The notes under the pieces were generated by a model. It was not told where the DNA came from, ran no database searches, and worked only from the letters and a program-made list of their open reading frames with translations. From assembly GCA_009760855.2 (NCBI GenBank), contig WPIO01000001.1, positions 2,996,001-3,060,000 on the forward strand: a stretch of DNA of 64,000 nt, in the 5' to 3' direction. Of this stretch, positions 31,344-44,190 are shown one piece after another. Source of the stretch: Cristatella mucedo. Taxonomy: Eukaryota; Bryozoa; Phylactolaemata; Cristatellidae. A program made the translations under genes and the position numbers. Each line of letters opens with the position of its first letter. Within the stretch, counting starts at the first letter, position 1.

Positions 31344-31485
31344 TGCCGAGCTGGTTTGGTCCCATTGGTAAGGTGCTCGTCCCGACCAAGGTCTGACTGA
31401 GGGCGTGGGCTCGAGCCCCGAGGCATATGTGAAGCGCCTGAATAGAGATTATCTTAGGTCGCTATACAAATGAATTATATTATAT
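31344..31485 (+). mobile_element. tRNA-derived SINE, copy b
   Basis: The same head (GCCGAGCTGGTTTGGTCCCA, GTGGGCTCGAGCCCCGAGGC) and the same tail (GTGAAGCGCCTGAATAGAG) as copy a. The tail has lost a few bases before the TATACAAATGAATTATA end. Confidence 0.8.
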
Positions 31486-32430
<945 letters not shown>

Positions 32431-32919
32431 ACGCACACACACAGTGAAGACCACAAGAAGAGCGAGAGAGACAGAGAGGAAAGGAAAACGTCCGTACTGG
32501 CAAACGGATTGACAGAAAGAGTCCCATATACGGCTCGGCGAGCAGTTGGTCGGCGGTTTCCCACCCCCCCCCCCCAAAGGGGGGCTGGCGGTCATGCTGT
32601 TATTATAGTGTTGACTGAGGTCAGGCCGACTTTTCCGACGCACTGCTAACTGCACTAGCCAGTCTCACTCTTCTACGATTGCCCTATCAAGCGATTGCCT
32701 CTCACTAGGAGAGGCCAGACGGCATGGAAGGCAGCCAAATGATGGACAAGCGTAGCCAATGGCAATCCAGCTTTCCCGTCAGCTACGTCGGCTTATTCTG
32801 AACCCACCAATGTCGATCGCTCAGGAGAGCGTTCCGTCTACAGAGAGCACGGAGCGCTCTGTAGAGAGGGCGCTCTCTCTACGGAGAGAGCTCCTTCCGG
32901 ACTAACCAGCTAAAGTAGC
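32431..32919. other. Intergenic with short poly(C) run
   Basis: A run of 12-13 C residues lies at about 32562-32575, and an imperfect inverted repeat of the TCTACAGAGAGC/GCGCTCTGTAGA type at about 32836-32865. No gene. Confidence 0.4.
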
Positions 32920-33185
32920 TAAAATGCATCTATTTGTCGCAGCATTTAGCTGGTCCACGCCCTTTGTCCTTAGTATGCAGATGCGACACTGTGCGTGCTG
33001 CCGCTAATCGTATCTGGGTGTTGACCTTGTGTACGTCACCTTAAACCACGTTATGCTTGTTGACGACGTTGAGCATGCTACCACAACCATTCGATCGCGC
33101 TTCCTTCACAGTATATGTAAAATGCACAGACAGAGATTGAATTCTCTGAGAGAGCTCAACAAACGTATTATTATTCTTATTTTCA
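32920..33185 (+). mobile_element. LINE family A 3' tail fragment
   Basis: Diverged version of the family A 3' region (CATTTAGCTGGTCCACGCC, then CATTCGATCGCGCTTCCTTC, then GATTGAATTCTCTGAGAGAG) ending in (ATT)n. 5'-truncated. Confidence 0.7.
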
Positions 33186-33250
33186 TTAACCCGCTAACTC
33201 CGATCAGTAGACAGATCAATACGCTCGCCCGACAGCCCTGAAACAGGTGA

Positions 33251-34020
33251 GTGTATAGCCAAAACACTGACCGTGATTCTTACTGGTGGAGAACAACTAT
33301 CGGTCTGGCTGAGGAGGTCCTGACATTGTTCGCGTCCTACTTTTTCCAATCGTATTCAATCAGTGTCCAGCACCGGTCATGTCTCATCCAGCAGTCAACT
33401 GCGAAGTCGCACAAAGGTTCGTTCTCTGTACTTGGCTATTTTTCTATTTATACGGAGCCTCCAGAAAAGTTACTCGCGATCATCGGCGATCGGCGATCGC
33501 TTATTCGCTGCCGACATCCAGCTGTATTTGTCCTTTAAACCGTCGCAGCCCGACGCTTCGACCGATAAACTGAACGCTCGTCTTGCAGACAGACAGTGCG
33601 ATCTTGGATGTCGGCAAATTTCCTTAAACTACATGAGGATAAACCTGAACTCCTACACATTTGCCACCGCAAGCGTGCGGCTGGACTAGGCGGCTTTGTT
33701 CTTCTAATTGGTGATGCTGTTGTGCGACCGTCGAAGTTCGAGCAAAATCTAGGCGACCTCTCCGATAATTGGTTTTAAGTTCGAAAACTTAATTAAGAAG
33801 ACCGGCTCCACAGCTAGCCATCACGTTGGACCCCTGTTCAAGTACTTAGAGACAGGCAACCGTGGCGGCTTGCTAAAAACGATACCTTTAGCAGCTGCTC
33901 ACTGCTTCGGCTGGACGACTACTGCAAATCTATTTTGGCTGGGCTGCCGAAAAAAAGCCATCAATCCTCCACTGCTGGCTATGAGAATGGCTGCAAGGCT
34001 AGCGAGCGAATCTCAATAGT
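33251..34020 (+). mobile_element. Degenerate LINE family B reverse transcriptase fragment
   Basis: Broken frames show FAADIQLYLSFKPSQPDAST (the catalytic box has become FAAD-like) and MSANFLKLHEDKPELLHI, corresponding to the palm and following region of a CR1/L2-type RT. Several frameshifts make it inactive. Confidence 0.65.
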
Positions 34021-36394
34021 TCAGCCACGCGTTCCCCTTTTCTGAATGAGCTGCGATGGCTCCCGCTCCACGATCCACAGATGAAAAAGCAAAACTACTA
34101 CTCTTACCCTCAAGGCCTGTAATAGCTTGGCGCCTTTGTAACGGCGAAAGCGTTCGTTCTCTTCGTACTCCGGCGTCGAAAGCGACAGTTTATTGTGGGC
34201 CTGTTAGTAGCGGTTACGCGGCAGTCTCCGGACCGACCGACGGAGTCGACGGCGAAAACTCCCGAAGCTCGAGTACATAAATTTACCCTACGCCACGGTG
34301 GCGCTCGCCGGACCGACGGAGTGAACTTTGCCCAAACTCCCGAGTATAACAAACTACTCAACGCCTGCTTCGCTAGCGATGGTTCCGACCCCGAATGCGG
34401 ACCGCTACAGCACCGCAAGGTGCGAGCAGCTCACCGAGTGGCCGACAGAACAGCGGCAGCGCAATTTAAGTTGCACTTAGCTGTTCTTCGCCGTAGGCTC
34501 GACTCTCGCGCTCTCGAAGTGAAGTCTCGCATCGACTGCGGAAGCTGCAGCCACGAGCTCTGCCAGTCGTCTCCATTGTTGTCTCTCTCATCTGAACTCC
34601 TGACCTCACGGTAGCTGCTATTTTTTCGGCCTTCACTCCTGTTGTCCGTTCTCAGGCTGCGTTCGTTACCGCCTGTAGCCTATTAGATGGCTCCTGCGCC
34701 AGCTTGCCATCACCTAGCTCTATGTCTATTTAAGCATATTGGTCGATGCACATCCTGACCGCATCATCAGCACCAGGCACCATTCTAACTGCAGTGGGTC
34801 TACACCCGGTGTCCTAGTCAAACACACGCGAGCACATTAGTTGACCATCTCCATTCGCTGCACAATGCGCCATTCTAACCTGAGGTAGATGGACTGGAAG
34901 CCGGGTCAGTACTAGCTGCCCTAGTCGAACCCACTAAGGCAAGGGCTCGCATCTCCGGTGCTGTGAAGACAGGCGAAGCGAAAATATGGACGGGCCGGCG
35001 ATGCTTGAAAGCAGGTGCCACACATAGCCAGAGAGTTACCTCCTCCGAGCGGCGTTGCCTAGCCTCGTGCTGGATGGGCACTGTGACCAGCGGGGCGAGC
35101 ATGTCAAGTTTTTCCTTTGTGTGTGTGATTCTGATCCTTGAGATCAAGTGGGATGTAGTTTGTGCGTCTGTGCGTGTGCGAACCAAACGATAAGCTGTTT
35201 CTCGGGATGGAGCCGACCGCGGCCTTCGATATGTCTTGCGTAGCGTTCCAAAGCTTGGATGGCTTTTGGAACGCTTCGTTGGCTGGCTGCTGAATCTCTA
35301 GAGGGAGATCGAGCAAAGTCGCAACGAATAGAGTGAGTGGCACATGTGTTCGCTCTTTGCAATGCGAGGCGGGCCTTCACGTTTGCCTCGAGTCTCCCGC
35401 AGGCAGTGCAAGACGACTACGCCAAGCTTCGCCTGGCCCTAGTGAGGGCATTCGCCTGGCTGGCCGGCAGACCCGCTTGCTGCACGCTGATCGCGTAAAG
35501 GCTGGTCCGACTGAGAGGGTCGAATGGAGCGACCGGAAGCGGCAGCAGCGATCGCCGACGGTGTGCCGGGCGACAAAGGTTTGCCAGGCTGCCGCCGGAG
35601 TGGCCGCTGTGTCCGGCAGAGATGGGGCATCCGCGCGAGAGTCGGCAGCGTCCGACAGCGAGGCAACGGCCTGCGATACAGCGAAAGCTGCGAAGGCGAC
35701 GCTGGCCTTCGATGATCCGGTGGGCCGTGACGCGGCAGCGCAGGGCGGAGAGTGTGCGCACGCAAGGAGTGTGTGCACAGGCCGAATGCACGGCGGCAGA
35801 GTCGGCAGAAGAGGCTCGAGCGTTCGAGCGGCGGCCGAGGTTCGCAAAGCGGCGGCTGCGGAAGTCGGCTCGACCGACGACGACGGCCGGCGGACCACGT
35901 TGCCGGCTGGTCGCGAAAGGCCGCGCTTGCGCCAGCGCGCCTCCTCCTGCGAGCGGCTGTGAGGTGCTCCGCATGCCTGTGGGGTCACCTGCTCAGCCGC
36001 CGGTACCCTCCCCGATCCCGGATACGAGAGGCAAATATCAGCACGACGGGGCAGAGGAAATTGGCAGCCGCCAGCCAGCTTCGCATGCAGTCGGTGCTGC
36101 GGCGCGGCATTGGCATAACGGCCAACATCAACAGCTGCTCCCACAGGCAAGCTGGCTGGCTACCTTACAGCGGCTCAAAAAAGTGATTAGGGGTCCGTAC
36201 CGTCATTTAAACACAATCCCATGCCCGCTGACCTACAGATCAGTCCACGACGTAGTCTGAGAGCCGACGAGGGCGCTGTAGTTCCGACTGCATGCGAAGC
36301 TGACTGCTGCCAATTTCCTCTGCGCCGTTGCACTGATCTTTGCCTCGTATCGGGGAGGGAGGGTACTGGCGGCTGAGCCGGTGACTGCACAGCT
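34021..36394. other. GC-rich intergenic region with a possible gag-like remnant
   Basis: Around 35300-35460 (plus strand) a short frame reads like a retroelement gag core (a stretch ending SSLPQAVQDDYAKLRLALVR), bounded by stops. The rest (35500-36150) is GC-rich, with long but overlapping ORFs on both strands and alanine-, arginine- and serine-rich products that look like composition artefacts. No host gene is recognised. Confidence 0.3.
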
Positions 36395-36935
36395 TCGAGC
36401 TGGTGACCCCACAGCTTCAAGACCATTGGCGAAAGAAGCCTTCGGTCTGCAGGTCCGCGACTGTTGAGCTCACTTTCGCTATACTTACGAAACGACCTGT
36501 CCTCTTCAGCTGCCGACTGTAAAAATAAATGCATTTCATTTGTATAGCACCCACAGAGAACTTAATCTCTATTCAGGATCTTCAAATATGCCTCGGGCTC
36601 GAGCCCACGACCTCAGCCAGACCTCGGTCGAGGCGAGTACCTTAACCGCTGGACCAAACGAACGACTGTAGCAAGTTCTTTCCAGAATTCCTGAGCTGCT
36701 TACTCTGTGCTAATCACTTCCAGGACTTCACATTTCTGACTCGGCTGCTGCTTATCACTTTCTCTTTGCTTCTTCGTATAATGAAGTCTTGTGTGGGCTC
36801 CCGTCTGTGGGCATCGACTGCCTCTTAGGCCTCGATCGACGTCCTATATAAAGCACTCCGGCATAGCATCCAATTAGTCTTGGTGGCTTTGTGGAGTTAC
36901 TGGCCGAGATTCGCTAATTTTTTGGCTTTTAATAA
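36395..36935 (+). mobile_element. LINE family B 3' fragment, split by a SINE
   Basis: The two halves (36395-36521 and 36663-36935) match the same family B order seen at 5005-5330, including the final GGCTTTGTGGAGTTACTG. A minus-strand SINE sits between them with a target duplication. Confidence 0.7.
36522..36662 (-). mobile_element. tRNA-derived SINE, copy c, nested in a LINE
   Basis: Reverse-oriented SINE with B-box-like GGGCTCGAGCCC and a LINE-type tail. The 8-bp sequence CGACTGTA flanks it at 36514-36521 and 36663-36670, the target-site duplication of its insertion into the family B LINE. Confidence 0.85.
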
Positions 36936-37084
36936 GCTTTCCTGGCTTATGTTTAGGTCTTATCTCAGTGTGAGCATTCAGAGAGGTCAATGTCAATGGC
37001 CATCTAGTCATCTAGTGAGACTTTACAGTATGCAGTCTGATTCCAGAGATCTGTTTTAGGTCTACTTTCTAATCACACTGTATG

Positions 37085-37795
<711 letters not shown>

Positions 37796-37919
37796 AGCAA
37801 TCGCCGATCGCAATCTAGCCCTTCTTTTATTTGTATGCGACACGTACGCAACTGCACTTTTGCTTTGATTTTTTGAGCCTTTGCCTTTACCTTCGATAAT
37901 CTCAACCTATCTCGACTCC

Positions 37920-38680
37920 TTAAGCAGGAAGCGTTGCTGACATTCGCACTTGGATGGTAGCAAACCTTCTTAAATCGCAAAAGAACCAAAATTTAATTAC
38001 TGGTTATGAGAAAGCCTAGTGTTACTCGTAAGCTGGAAAGCCCAGACCAATATATGGACCAGCTCTGCAGATCTCGCATAGCTTCGGCTCGGAATCAGAG
38101 TGTCCTGCTAAAAAATGACTGTTTACTGAACGGCGGCATCGGCGCCAGTCTAGTTTCCCTAGTTTAATCTACCCAGCATTGCAAAAACTAGGGTCATGTA
38201 TAGGATGGCATAGATAAGCTAGTGTATGCATTCGCGACATTCCGGCAGGACTTCTGTACCTCACTACTTGCAAGCCTTCCTGCTTGTACAGTAAGGTGCC
38301 CATGGCTTCGCAAACGTCGGCAGCTGTTCACCCCCTTCTCAGCACTCTTCACCGGCTCATCATCAAGCAGCGTACCGACTGTTATTTCCTGCCGCTACCT
38401 TTAGGTGCTTTGGACTGTCTCTTGCTCTGGCCTACGCGGTGTCTGCCATTCCTTACTAATCAGGCTTCTCGTCTCGCCGCCTGCTCTTATTATTTCGATC
38501 CTGGTGTGCTGCCATAATCGGACTTCAAATCCCTTGGAGACGTCGTCTTAATTTCATGTGCTCGCGAAGCCAGGAACTTACTCTAGACTGACGTCACGCA
38601 ATCTTTCAATTGTATAACATTAAAAAAGAAGCTAAAAGCCTACCATCTCCTCTGCAGTATTTGCTTTGTCCACGTGACTT
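37920..38680 (+). mobile_element. Very degenerate CR1/L2-like LINE remnant
   Basis: Scattered matches in the expected order: ADIRTWMVANLLKS near 37935, a thumb-like part near 38220-38290, and the HHQAAYRLLFPAATFR-like counterpart of [11 protein letters not shown] near 38360. There are many stops and frameshifts. Confidence 0.5.
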
Positions 38681-40819
38681 TAACTTGGCGTTCTTTTACG
38701 TGCTGAACAGGTGCCATACTATATCTAACTAATTTACACGGTTCCTTTTCAGCACGCTCTGAGCGATAACGAGATATGGTTTTCATGGGGTGCTTATTTA
38801 ATATTGCTACTATTACTTGTAACCCAGGTTATTTCTGATTTGAAGAAGAATATAGAACGGGCATCGCCGAGCTAGCAACCCAGACGAATGGAAAGTCGAA
38901 TAGCCGCTCAGTTAATCCGTGGCAACCTATAAGCTGGAGAATCGTGCAGTTTGTAGGGCTGAACTAGGTACTGCGATCCTGCCTTAGCTATAGCCGGATA
39001 GTACTGATAGGGAGAGTTGACCCGGCATTATAATGGGGCGGTTTGTTTGGAGGCTCTTCAGCCAGGGCAGCAGGGATCTGCCCCCAGCATGCACTTGCTG
39101 GTGCTCGGCTGGAGCAACAGAAGTGCCAGCAGCATCGACAGATCAGAAGCCAGAACGTGTGGGTTCGCGAGCTGAGTTGTAATTAGTTCGCGTGCACATG
39201 CTAGCTAATACGTGTATTCCCGAGAGACTATGGAGGCACAATCTAGGACCATCGCTTTAGCATGCAGTTCTCAATAATTTACTGGCATTAAGCTAAAGAA
39301 ATTCGTTATCGAAAATTACCTCACGACTTCGCATTAGTGGCTGACTTGGCGCCGTCTACGTGACTACCGTCTACTTGTCCCTCTTTGCATTTCAAGATGC
39401 ACACTTTAAATGCTCCGATGCACTAGCTTTACTGCGAGCTGTATATACGAAGGAAGCAGCTGTTGCACTCGCCTTTCGTTACTACTTGTCTACAGCAAGT
39501 CAGCTTGCAATCCCTTCGAATACGTCAGAAGCATCAGACTAGTTAGTGCACATGCAGTTGCTCCAGCTCAATGCTGCCTCGTCCAGGTCAGGATCTCCAA
39601 TGCCCTGGGAAATGCCTAGGTTTTGGAAGGCAATGAGACCATCTGTACCGTTGCGGCTCACTCCCCTCGAGATGGTGGTGTGTGTGCCGAGGCAATGCAC
39701 CTGTGGAGCTGTGATGTTTCGCCACATGGAAGCATGGCCCTGTTCAACCAATAGTGCTTGAGGCTGTTTTGGTAGACCGCCTTACCATTTCTTGCTGAAC
39801 CCTGTGACATCCGACAAATGTGCACGAGCCCTTAACAAGCCCCTTGAGCTCAACCCCTATACGAGCTGCAGCTCTTCGAAATAGCCAATCACCGCCATCT
39901 TTACGCGAGCAGCAACCTATTGCCTATTTCAGCGCTCGAACCTTAATGACTTGCTGGGTGGCTGACAGCTCATATAGTCCTTAAAACTGCACGTATTTGA
40001 CCTCTGACCTCATCTAGCTTGGGAACTCCCCTACCCTTGTCAACTGGATAGTCCGAAGGTTCGCCCTGATTGACGTGGGCCTACATTGTCACGTGTATCT
40101 ACTTCCACTAACACACAGCTGACTTCTTTAGCAGGATTTCACCTGATGTCAGAAGCACTGCCCTTCAGTGTGTCTAGAAGTATGGAGTTAACGAACCTCA
40201 CACAATTGGCAGTGTGCTCCTCCCCAGAGGCCTGCCTCATCCTTGTCAATGTCTGCCTCCAATACGTTCTCCCTGTCCTGGCTAGCCGCATCTGTCCGGC
40301 TTGGACACGATGTTTACACTGGCTATGTAAAGGAGTGTGTGATGTCGTACTTGTAAGCATAGATGAGCCTCAACTAGAGGAGGAAATTGGCTTCGTTTAT
40401 TGTCGAGCCACGTCAGCGAGAGCAAAGAGGAGAATGAAGTGTCTGCAAAAGGCACAAAAATGCTTGACAATTCCACGAAGCTCACCGAAACTAGTGAATC
40501 CTAAAAAGATGCCCTGGAGGACAAGGGTTACCCACCCCCAGCACTGGCAGCCTCTTCCTAGCTGAAGTAAATGTATGCTACTCTCTGCATGCGAGCGCCT
40601 CAGCCTCTTGGGTATAAGGTCACCGAACGAAGTAGTGCTAGAAGTAAAACGCTTAGTACGGTCGAGTGGCATCTCTCAGGTGCTAACTGAAGCAGCTCCC
40701 AAAATAGTGGCCACAGGGCCAGTGTGACCTCAACCAGGCACCTCACACGTAGATCAGATAAACGGTGTGCGACAGCCTCTGTCCGGCATTATTAAGGGCG
40801 GCAGCGTTCTAGTGGAAGT
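38681..40819. other. Intergenic, no gene recognised
   Basis: Several ORFs of 60-160 codons exist (the longest at 40086-40565), but none shows a recognisable domain and they overlap ORFs on the other strand. Confidence 0.4.
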
Positions 40820-40905
40820 GAATAATAATAATGATAGTTATATCATTAAGTCTTTGGTATAGCGCCACAACGTAACTTAATCTCTCTCCAGGTGCTTTAC
40901 AGATC
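40820..40905 (-). mobile_element. Short LINE/SINE tail fragment
   Basis: Starts with AATAATAATAATG and follows with the reverse complement of the shared tail (ACTTAATCTCTCTCCAGGTG, then CTTTACA). Only the 3' end is present. Confidence 0.65.
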
Positions 40906-41002
40906 GAAGCAAGAGACTAAATAATCACTAGTCAACGAAAAGCAGGATATCCTGCTCAGACAAGCATGCAAAAGCATTCAAGAATTCGCTGCTTAAAAGA
41001 TA

Positions 41003-41004
41003 GA

Positions 41005-41082
<78 letters not shown>
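41003..41082 (+). repeat. (GA)n microsatellite
   Basis: About 80 bases of GA with few interruptions. Confidence 0.96.
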
Positions 41083-41085
<3 letters not shown>

Positions 41086-41800
41086 GATGTACGTTTGAAA
41101 GAAAGCGGGTCCAGCATCACCAACTTTTATCATTTTGAAAGTGCACGACGTTCTCATTCCAGTACTTCTCGTCTCGTCGACGGAAGTTACTGCTGATTCG
41201 CTAGGCGGCATTGACCAGTGGGAAGAGAGCCCATTCAATTTGCACACATTCGACGGAAAAAATTCACTTTCATTTTCAGTTCAAATTGAACTTAACATTT
41301 AGTTGGATGGAAAGTTATTGGAATGCTGATGTGCATTTGCGAGAAACTGCAAGTGTATAAGGCTATTGGTTGAAAATCAGTAGTACAACTTGTACATTGT
41401 GATCCAAATCGAGGTGCAGCAAGGTGATAGGGTTAAAAAAGCACACACAATTTAGTAAAGTAAAAGGTATCAAGTTTAACTAAATTAAGTGCTCAATATT
41501 TATCTCTTCATTGAAGTGGTACCTGGAAAACTAAAAAGTAAGCATTTATTTTTTCGAACAACAATGTCCTGTTTTGATAAGAATGAATTCCGACAAAAAA
41601 GAGCCAAGGGCATCGATTTTATGTGTGGCTATCGCAGAGGCGAACGCTAGAGAAAAGCAACGGGAGAAGCCAATACGCGTCGCACTTAAGAAACTTGACG
41701 TAAGCTGAACTTTCGTCAAACGCAGCAACAGCGAGAGACCGATGCAGAAGCTATGAGCGTCGCAGCGAGATTCCACCTCCAAGCTTTCAGCTTCTTCACA

Positions 41801-41850
41801 AATCCAATTCTAAATTCACATGCTTTTGCATGGGAATTTAGAATTGGATT
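41801..41850. repeat. 50-nt near-perfect hairpin
   Basis: Two 23-nt arms (41801-41823 and 41828-41850) are complementary with a single mismatch, around a TTTT loop. AT-rich arms. It could be a cruciform, a small-RNA hairpin or a minimal palindromic element. Confidence 0.85.
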
Positions 41851-42887
41851 AGAATTGCCTTCCCTGGTGGAACTGTGAAAAGCAGCAAGTTATTTCGAGA
41901 GCAGCTGTAGCTTCACCAGCTCTTTTCATGATGGGAAACCATCCCAAGACCAGCTGACAAAGGACGATCTAAACCGTTTTATAAAGCATCGAGGCACCAA
42001 CACAGGCGCCGGCCTCTCGGCGTTGGGTGAGCACAGCTGATCTAGGTTGGCGAACGTTCGATGTTGAGTCATCCTCGAGCTTACTGCTTCGTAATCAGTT
42101 TGGGTGGTTGATGGACCGAAGAGAAGGATCTGTGCGTTCTGGGCGCAGGCTCTGGGGGCAGGCTTTGTGCTCTGGATGGTCTACTTGTAGATGGGTGATC
42201 GGAGGCAGATGTAGCGTGTTACAGGCAGCGGTCATCGTTGTGGTCTGGGGCAATTGACCAATGAGAAACAGACCAAAACAAGCTCCCTCAGACGACGCCT
42301 TGTGAGATAAGACTAGTATATGGAACTCACCATTTCGTATGGTAAGACATACGTTCCTGCAGAAAACTTCCTGTAGAAGATGGTGGCTAGGTTTCCAATA
42401 CATTTAATGGAGGCGGTCGGTACCCGTTGAAAACCAATCGGCACCACAGGGTCGGATGCGGTCGGCTTTTCTGCTCGAGTAGATCGTAAAGAGCCATTTG
42501 TGTGGACGCAGAATCCCCGAGGATGGAAGCTCTATTGTGCAGAAAGCCTCACAGCAATAATATGTTCACTATTACATTGCATTACATTACACCGGTATTA
42601 TTATCTATGTTTTCCATAGCTCGTATGTTCCTTCGGTCACACACGTACTGATCACGGTGCCTTCAGCGAAAATATTAGTTCCTTTCGAGAAAATGAGCAG
42701 ACGTGCATGTTTACGGGTAAAGGCTTCACCATTTCTACCTTTTTCCTGCCATGAAATCTTACGATCTCCACTCCAGAGATCTATCCTGATGCCTGGCAAG
42801 AGTAGATGTAACTCTCACAGCACACCGAGACTCTAGTTTTGATTTCGACCAGATCGCACATATTACGCAGGATTAGTACGACAGCAC

Positions 42888-42909
42888 TGTGGGCGTGGCC
42901 ACGCCCACA
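42888..42909. promoter_or_regulatory. 22-bp perfect palindrome made of two GGGCGTGG boxes
   Basis: The arms are TGTGGGCGTGG and its exact complement. GGGCGTGG/CCACGCCC matches the class of GC/CACCC boxes bound by Sp1/KLF factors, here in back-to-back order about 2.1 kb upstream of the CSTF3 start. A regulatory role is inference only. Confidence 0.45.
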
Positions 42910-43540
42910 ATATTTTCCAGCCCCAGTCGGACTCACAGCACTCCGAACGGCCAACAGGCGCAAAGGGTACCTACCTACTCGTTAGGCACTGCAGTCGGGG
43001 GGGGGGCGGTATCGCCTAGGAAAGCTGGATTTAATTGCAACGGGTCACCTGCGGTCGTATAACTCTCGAGCCCTGCAGCGAAATACTTTCTTCTCGTCCA
43101 CCGGCCTTGTGGACGCTGTCCACTCATTTTCCCTCTCACACTTACTGCATCTCACTCGCACGTTCTCTTTTCTCTCATGGCGCTCCAGAGCTGCTTCGAC
43201 GATGGCTACTACATGTGCATATACGCTCGCTCGCTTGCGTACGATGCAACACAGCCGTCGTTGTCATTGCCACAACTCGCTAGTGAGCGGAGCGTTCGTC
43301 TTCGTCGTGCCGCCTTCGTGCACAAGAGCCCCTGCAGCACTTCGAACTCTGAACTCTGAGGCTCGAGAGGGCGACTCGCTTCCGCAACTTGCCTGGATCA
43401 CAATTTCACGGACTGCAGATAGAGACACTATTATTGGTCATCGACGATTTGGTCCAGCAACTAAGAGTTTGTTTTTATCACTTGTTAGCTGTGTCTCTGT
43501 TAGCAGTATCGAGCGTAGTATTATCGTGCACGGCGATGGC

Positions 43541-44190
43541 CTAGAGCGTTGAGCTAGCGGACGCAGCCGTCATAGTAGGATCGTGAGGCGATTGATATCG
43601 GCTGGCCTGTAAACTCTATAGTCCAGGCTAGCAATTTAAGAATCGGACACAACACTCGGCCAAGGTCGCTGTCGCCGCCAGCCGCCCTAAAGTTGCTGGA
43701 CGGGTTTCCGTGAGAACGAGAAAGGAGGCTGAAGAGCACCGGCGTTCCCGAGCTGCGAACGAGATGATGCAGCGGTCGTGTTAGGACCCGCAGGCTAATT
43801 GATGTCAGCTGGCCTGTCAACCCCATTGTCCCGGCTAGTTATGTAAGGGTAGGGCGACACTCGCTAGGGGTTCCTTCTTCCTCGTCGGCCCAGTTTCGGC
43901 GCTGTCGCCGGTAGTTGCCGGACTCGTTTCTTTGAAAGCGAGGTAGGAGGGTGGCTGTTCGCCGGCGATTGACGGGACAGAGCGAGGCAGCGCCCGAAGG
44001 ATTCGGCGGACTCCGCCGGAGATGCGGTCTTTTAGCACGCGCGGCTCGCTTTTCGTGTTTGTGTGCAGAGCGCGTGTGTGAGTTGTGTGGGTGTGTGTGT
44101 GTGTGTGTGCGTGCGTGCGTGCGCGCGTTTGCTTGTGTGTGTGTGTGTGTGTGTGTGTATGCGTGCGTGCGTGCGTGCACGTGGTCCCGG
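43541..44190 (-). repeat. Unclassified dispersed repeat R1, copy 2, with (GT)n insert
   Basis: Reverse-complement counterpart of 5390-5929, with the same doubled internal module near 43560-43620 and 43790-43850. A GT/GTGC microsatellite (44086-44180) has grown near one end, where copy 1 has only a short CACGCACG run. Confidence 0.6.

Larger units (their letters stand above)
41083..43540. other. Intergenic, no gene recognised; contains two notable palindromes
   Basis: A slightly AT-rich stretch (41250-41900) is followed by mixed sequence. It contains the 50-nt hairpin at 41801-41850 and the 22-bp palindrome at 42888-42909, and a poly(G) run at about 42998-43006. No conserved coding exon is seen. 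Confidence 0.4.

Noticed and set aside
35377-36150. 257-codon minus-strand ORF and 209-codon plus-strand ORF in the same DNA
   Set aside because: GC-rich sequence keeps several frames open at once; the products are Ala/Arg/Ser-rich without a recognisable domain or codon-usage argument for either.
40086-40565. 159-codon plus-strand ORF
   Set aside because: No domain, no splice or homology support, and an opposing ORF of similar quality overlaps it.
43541-44190. Calling repeat R1 a solo LTR
   Set aside because: No TG...CA ends, target duplication or adjacent primer-binding site could be demonstrated.
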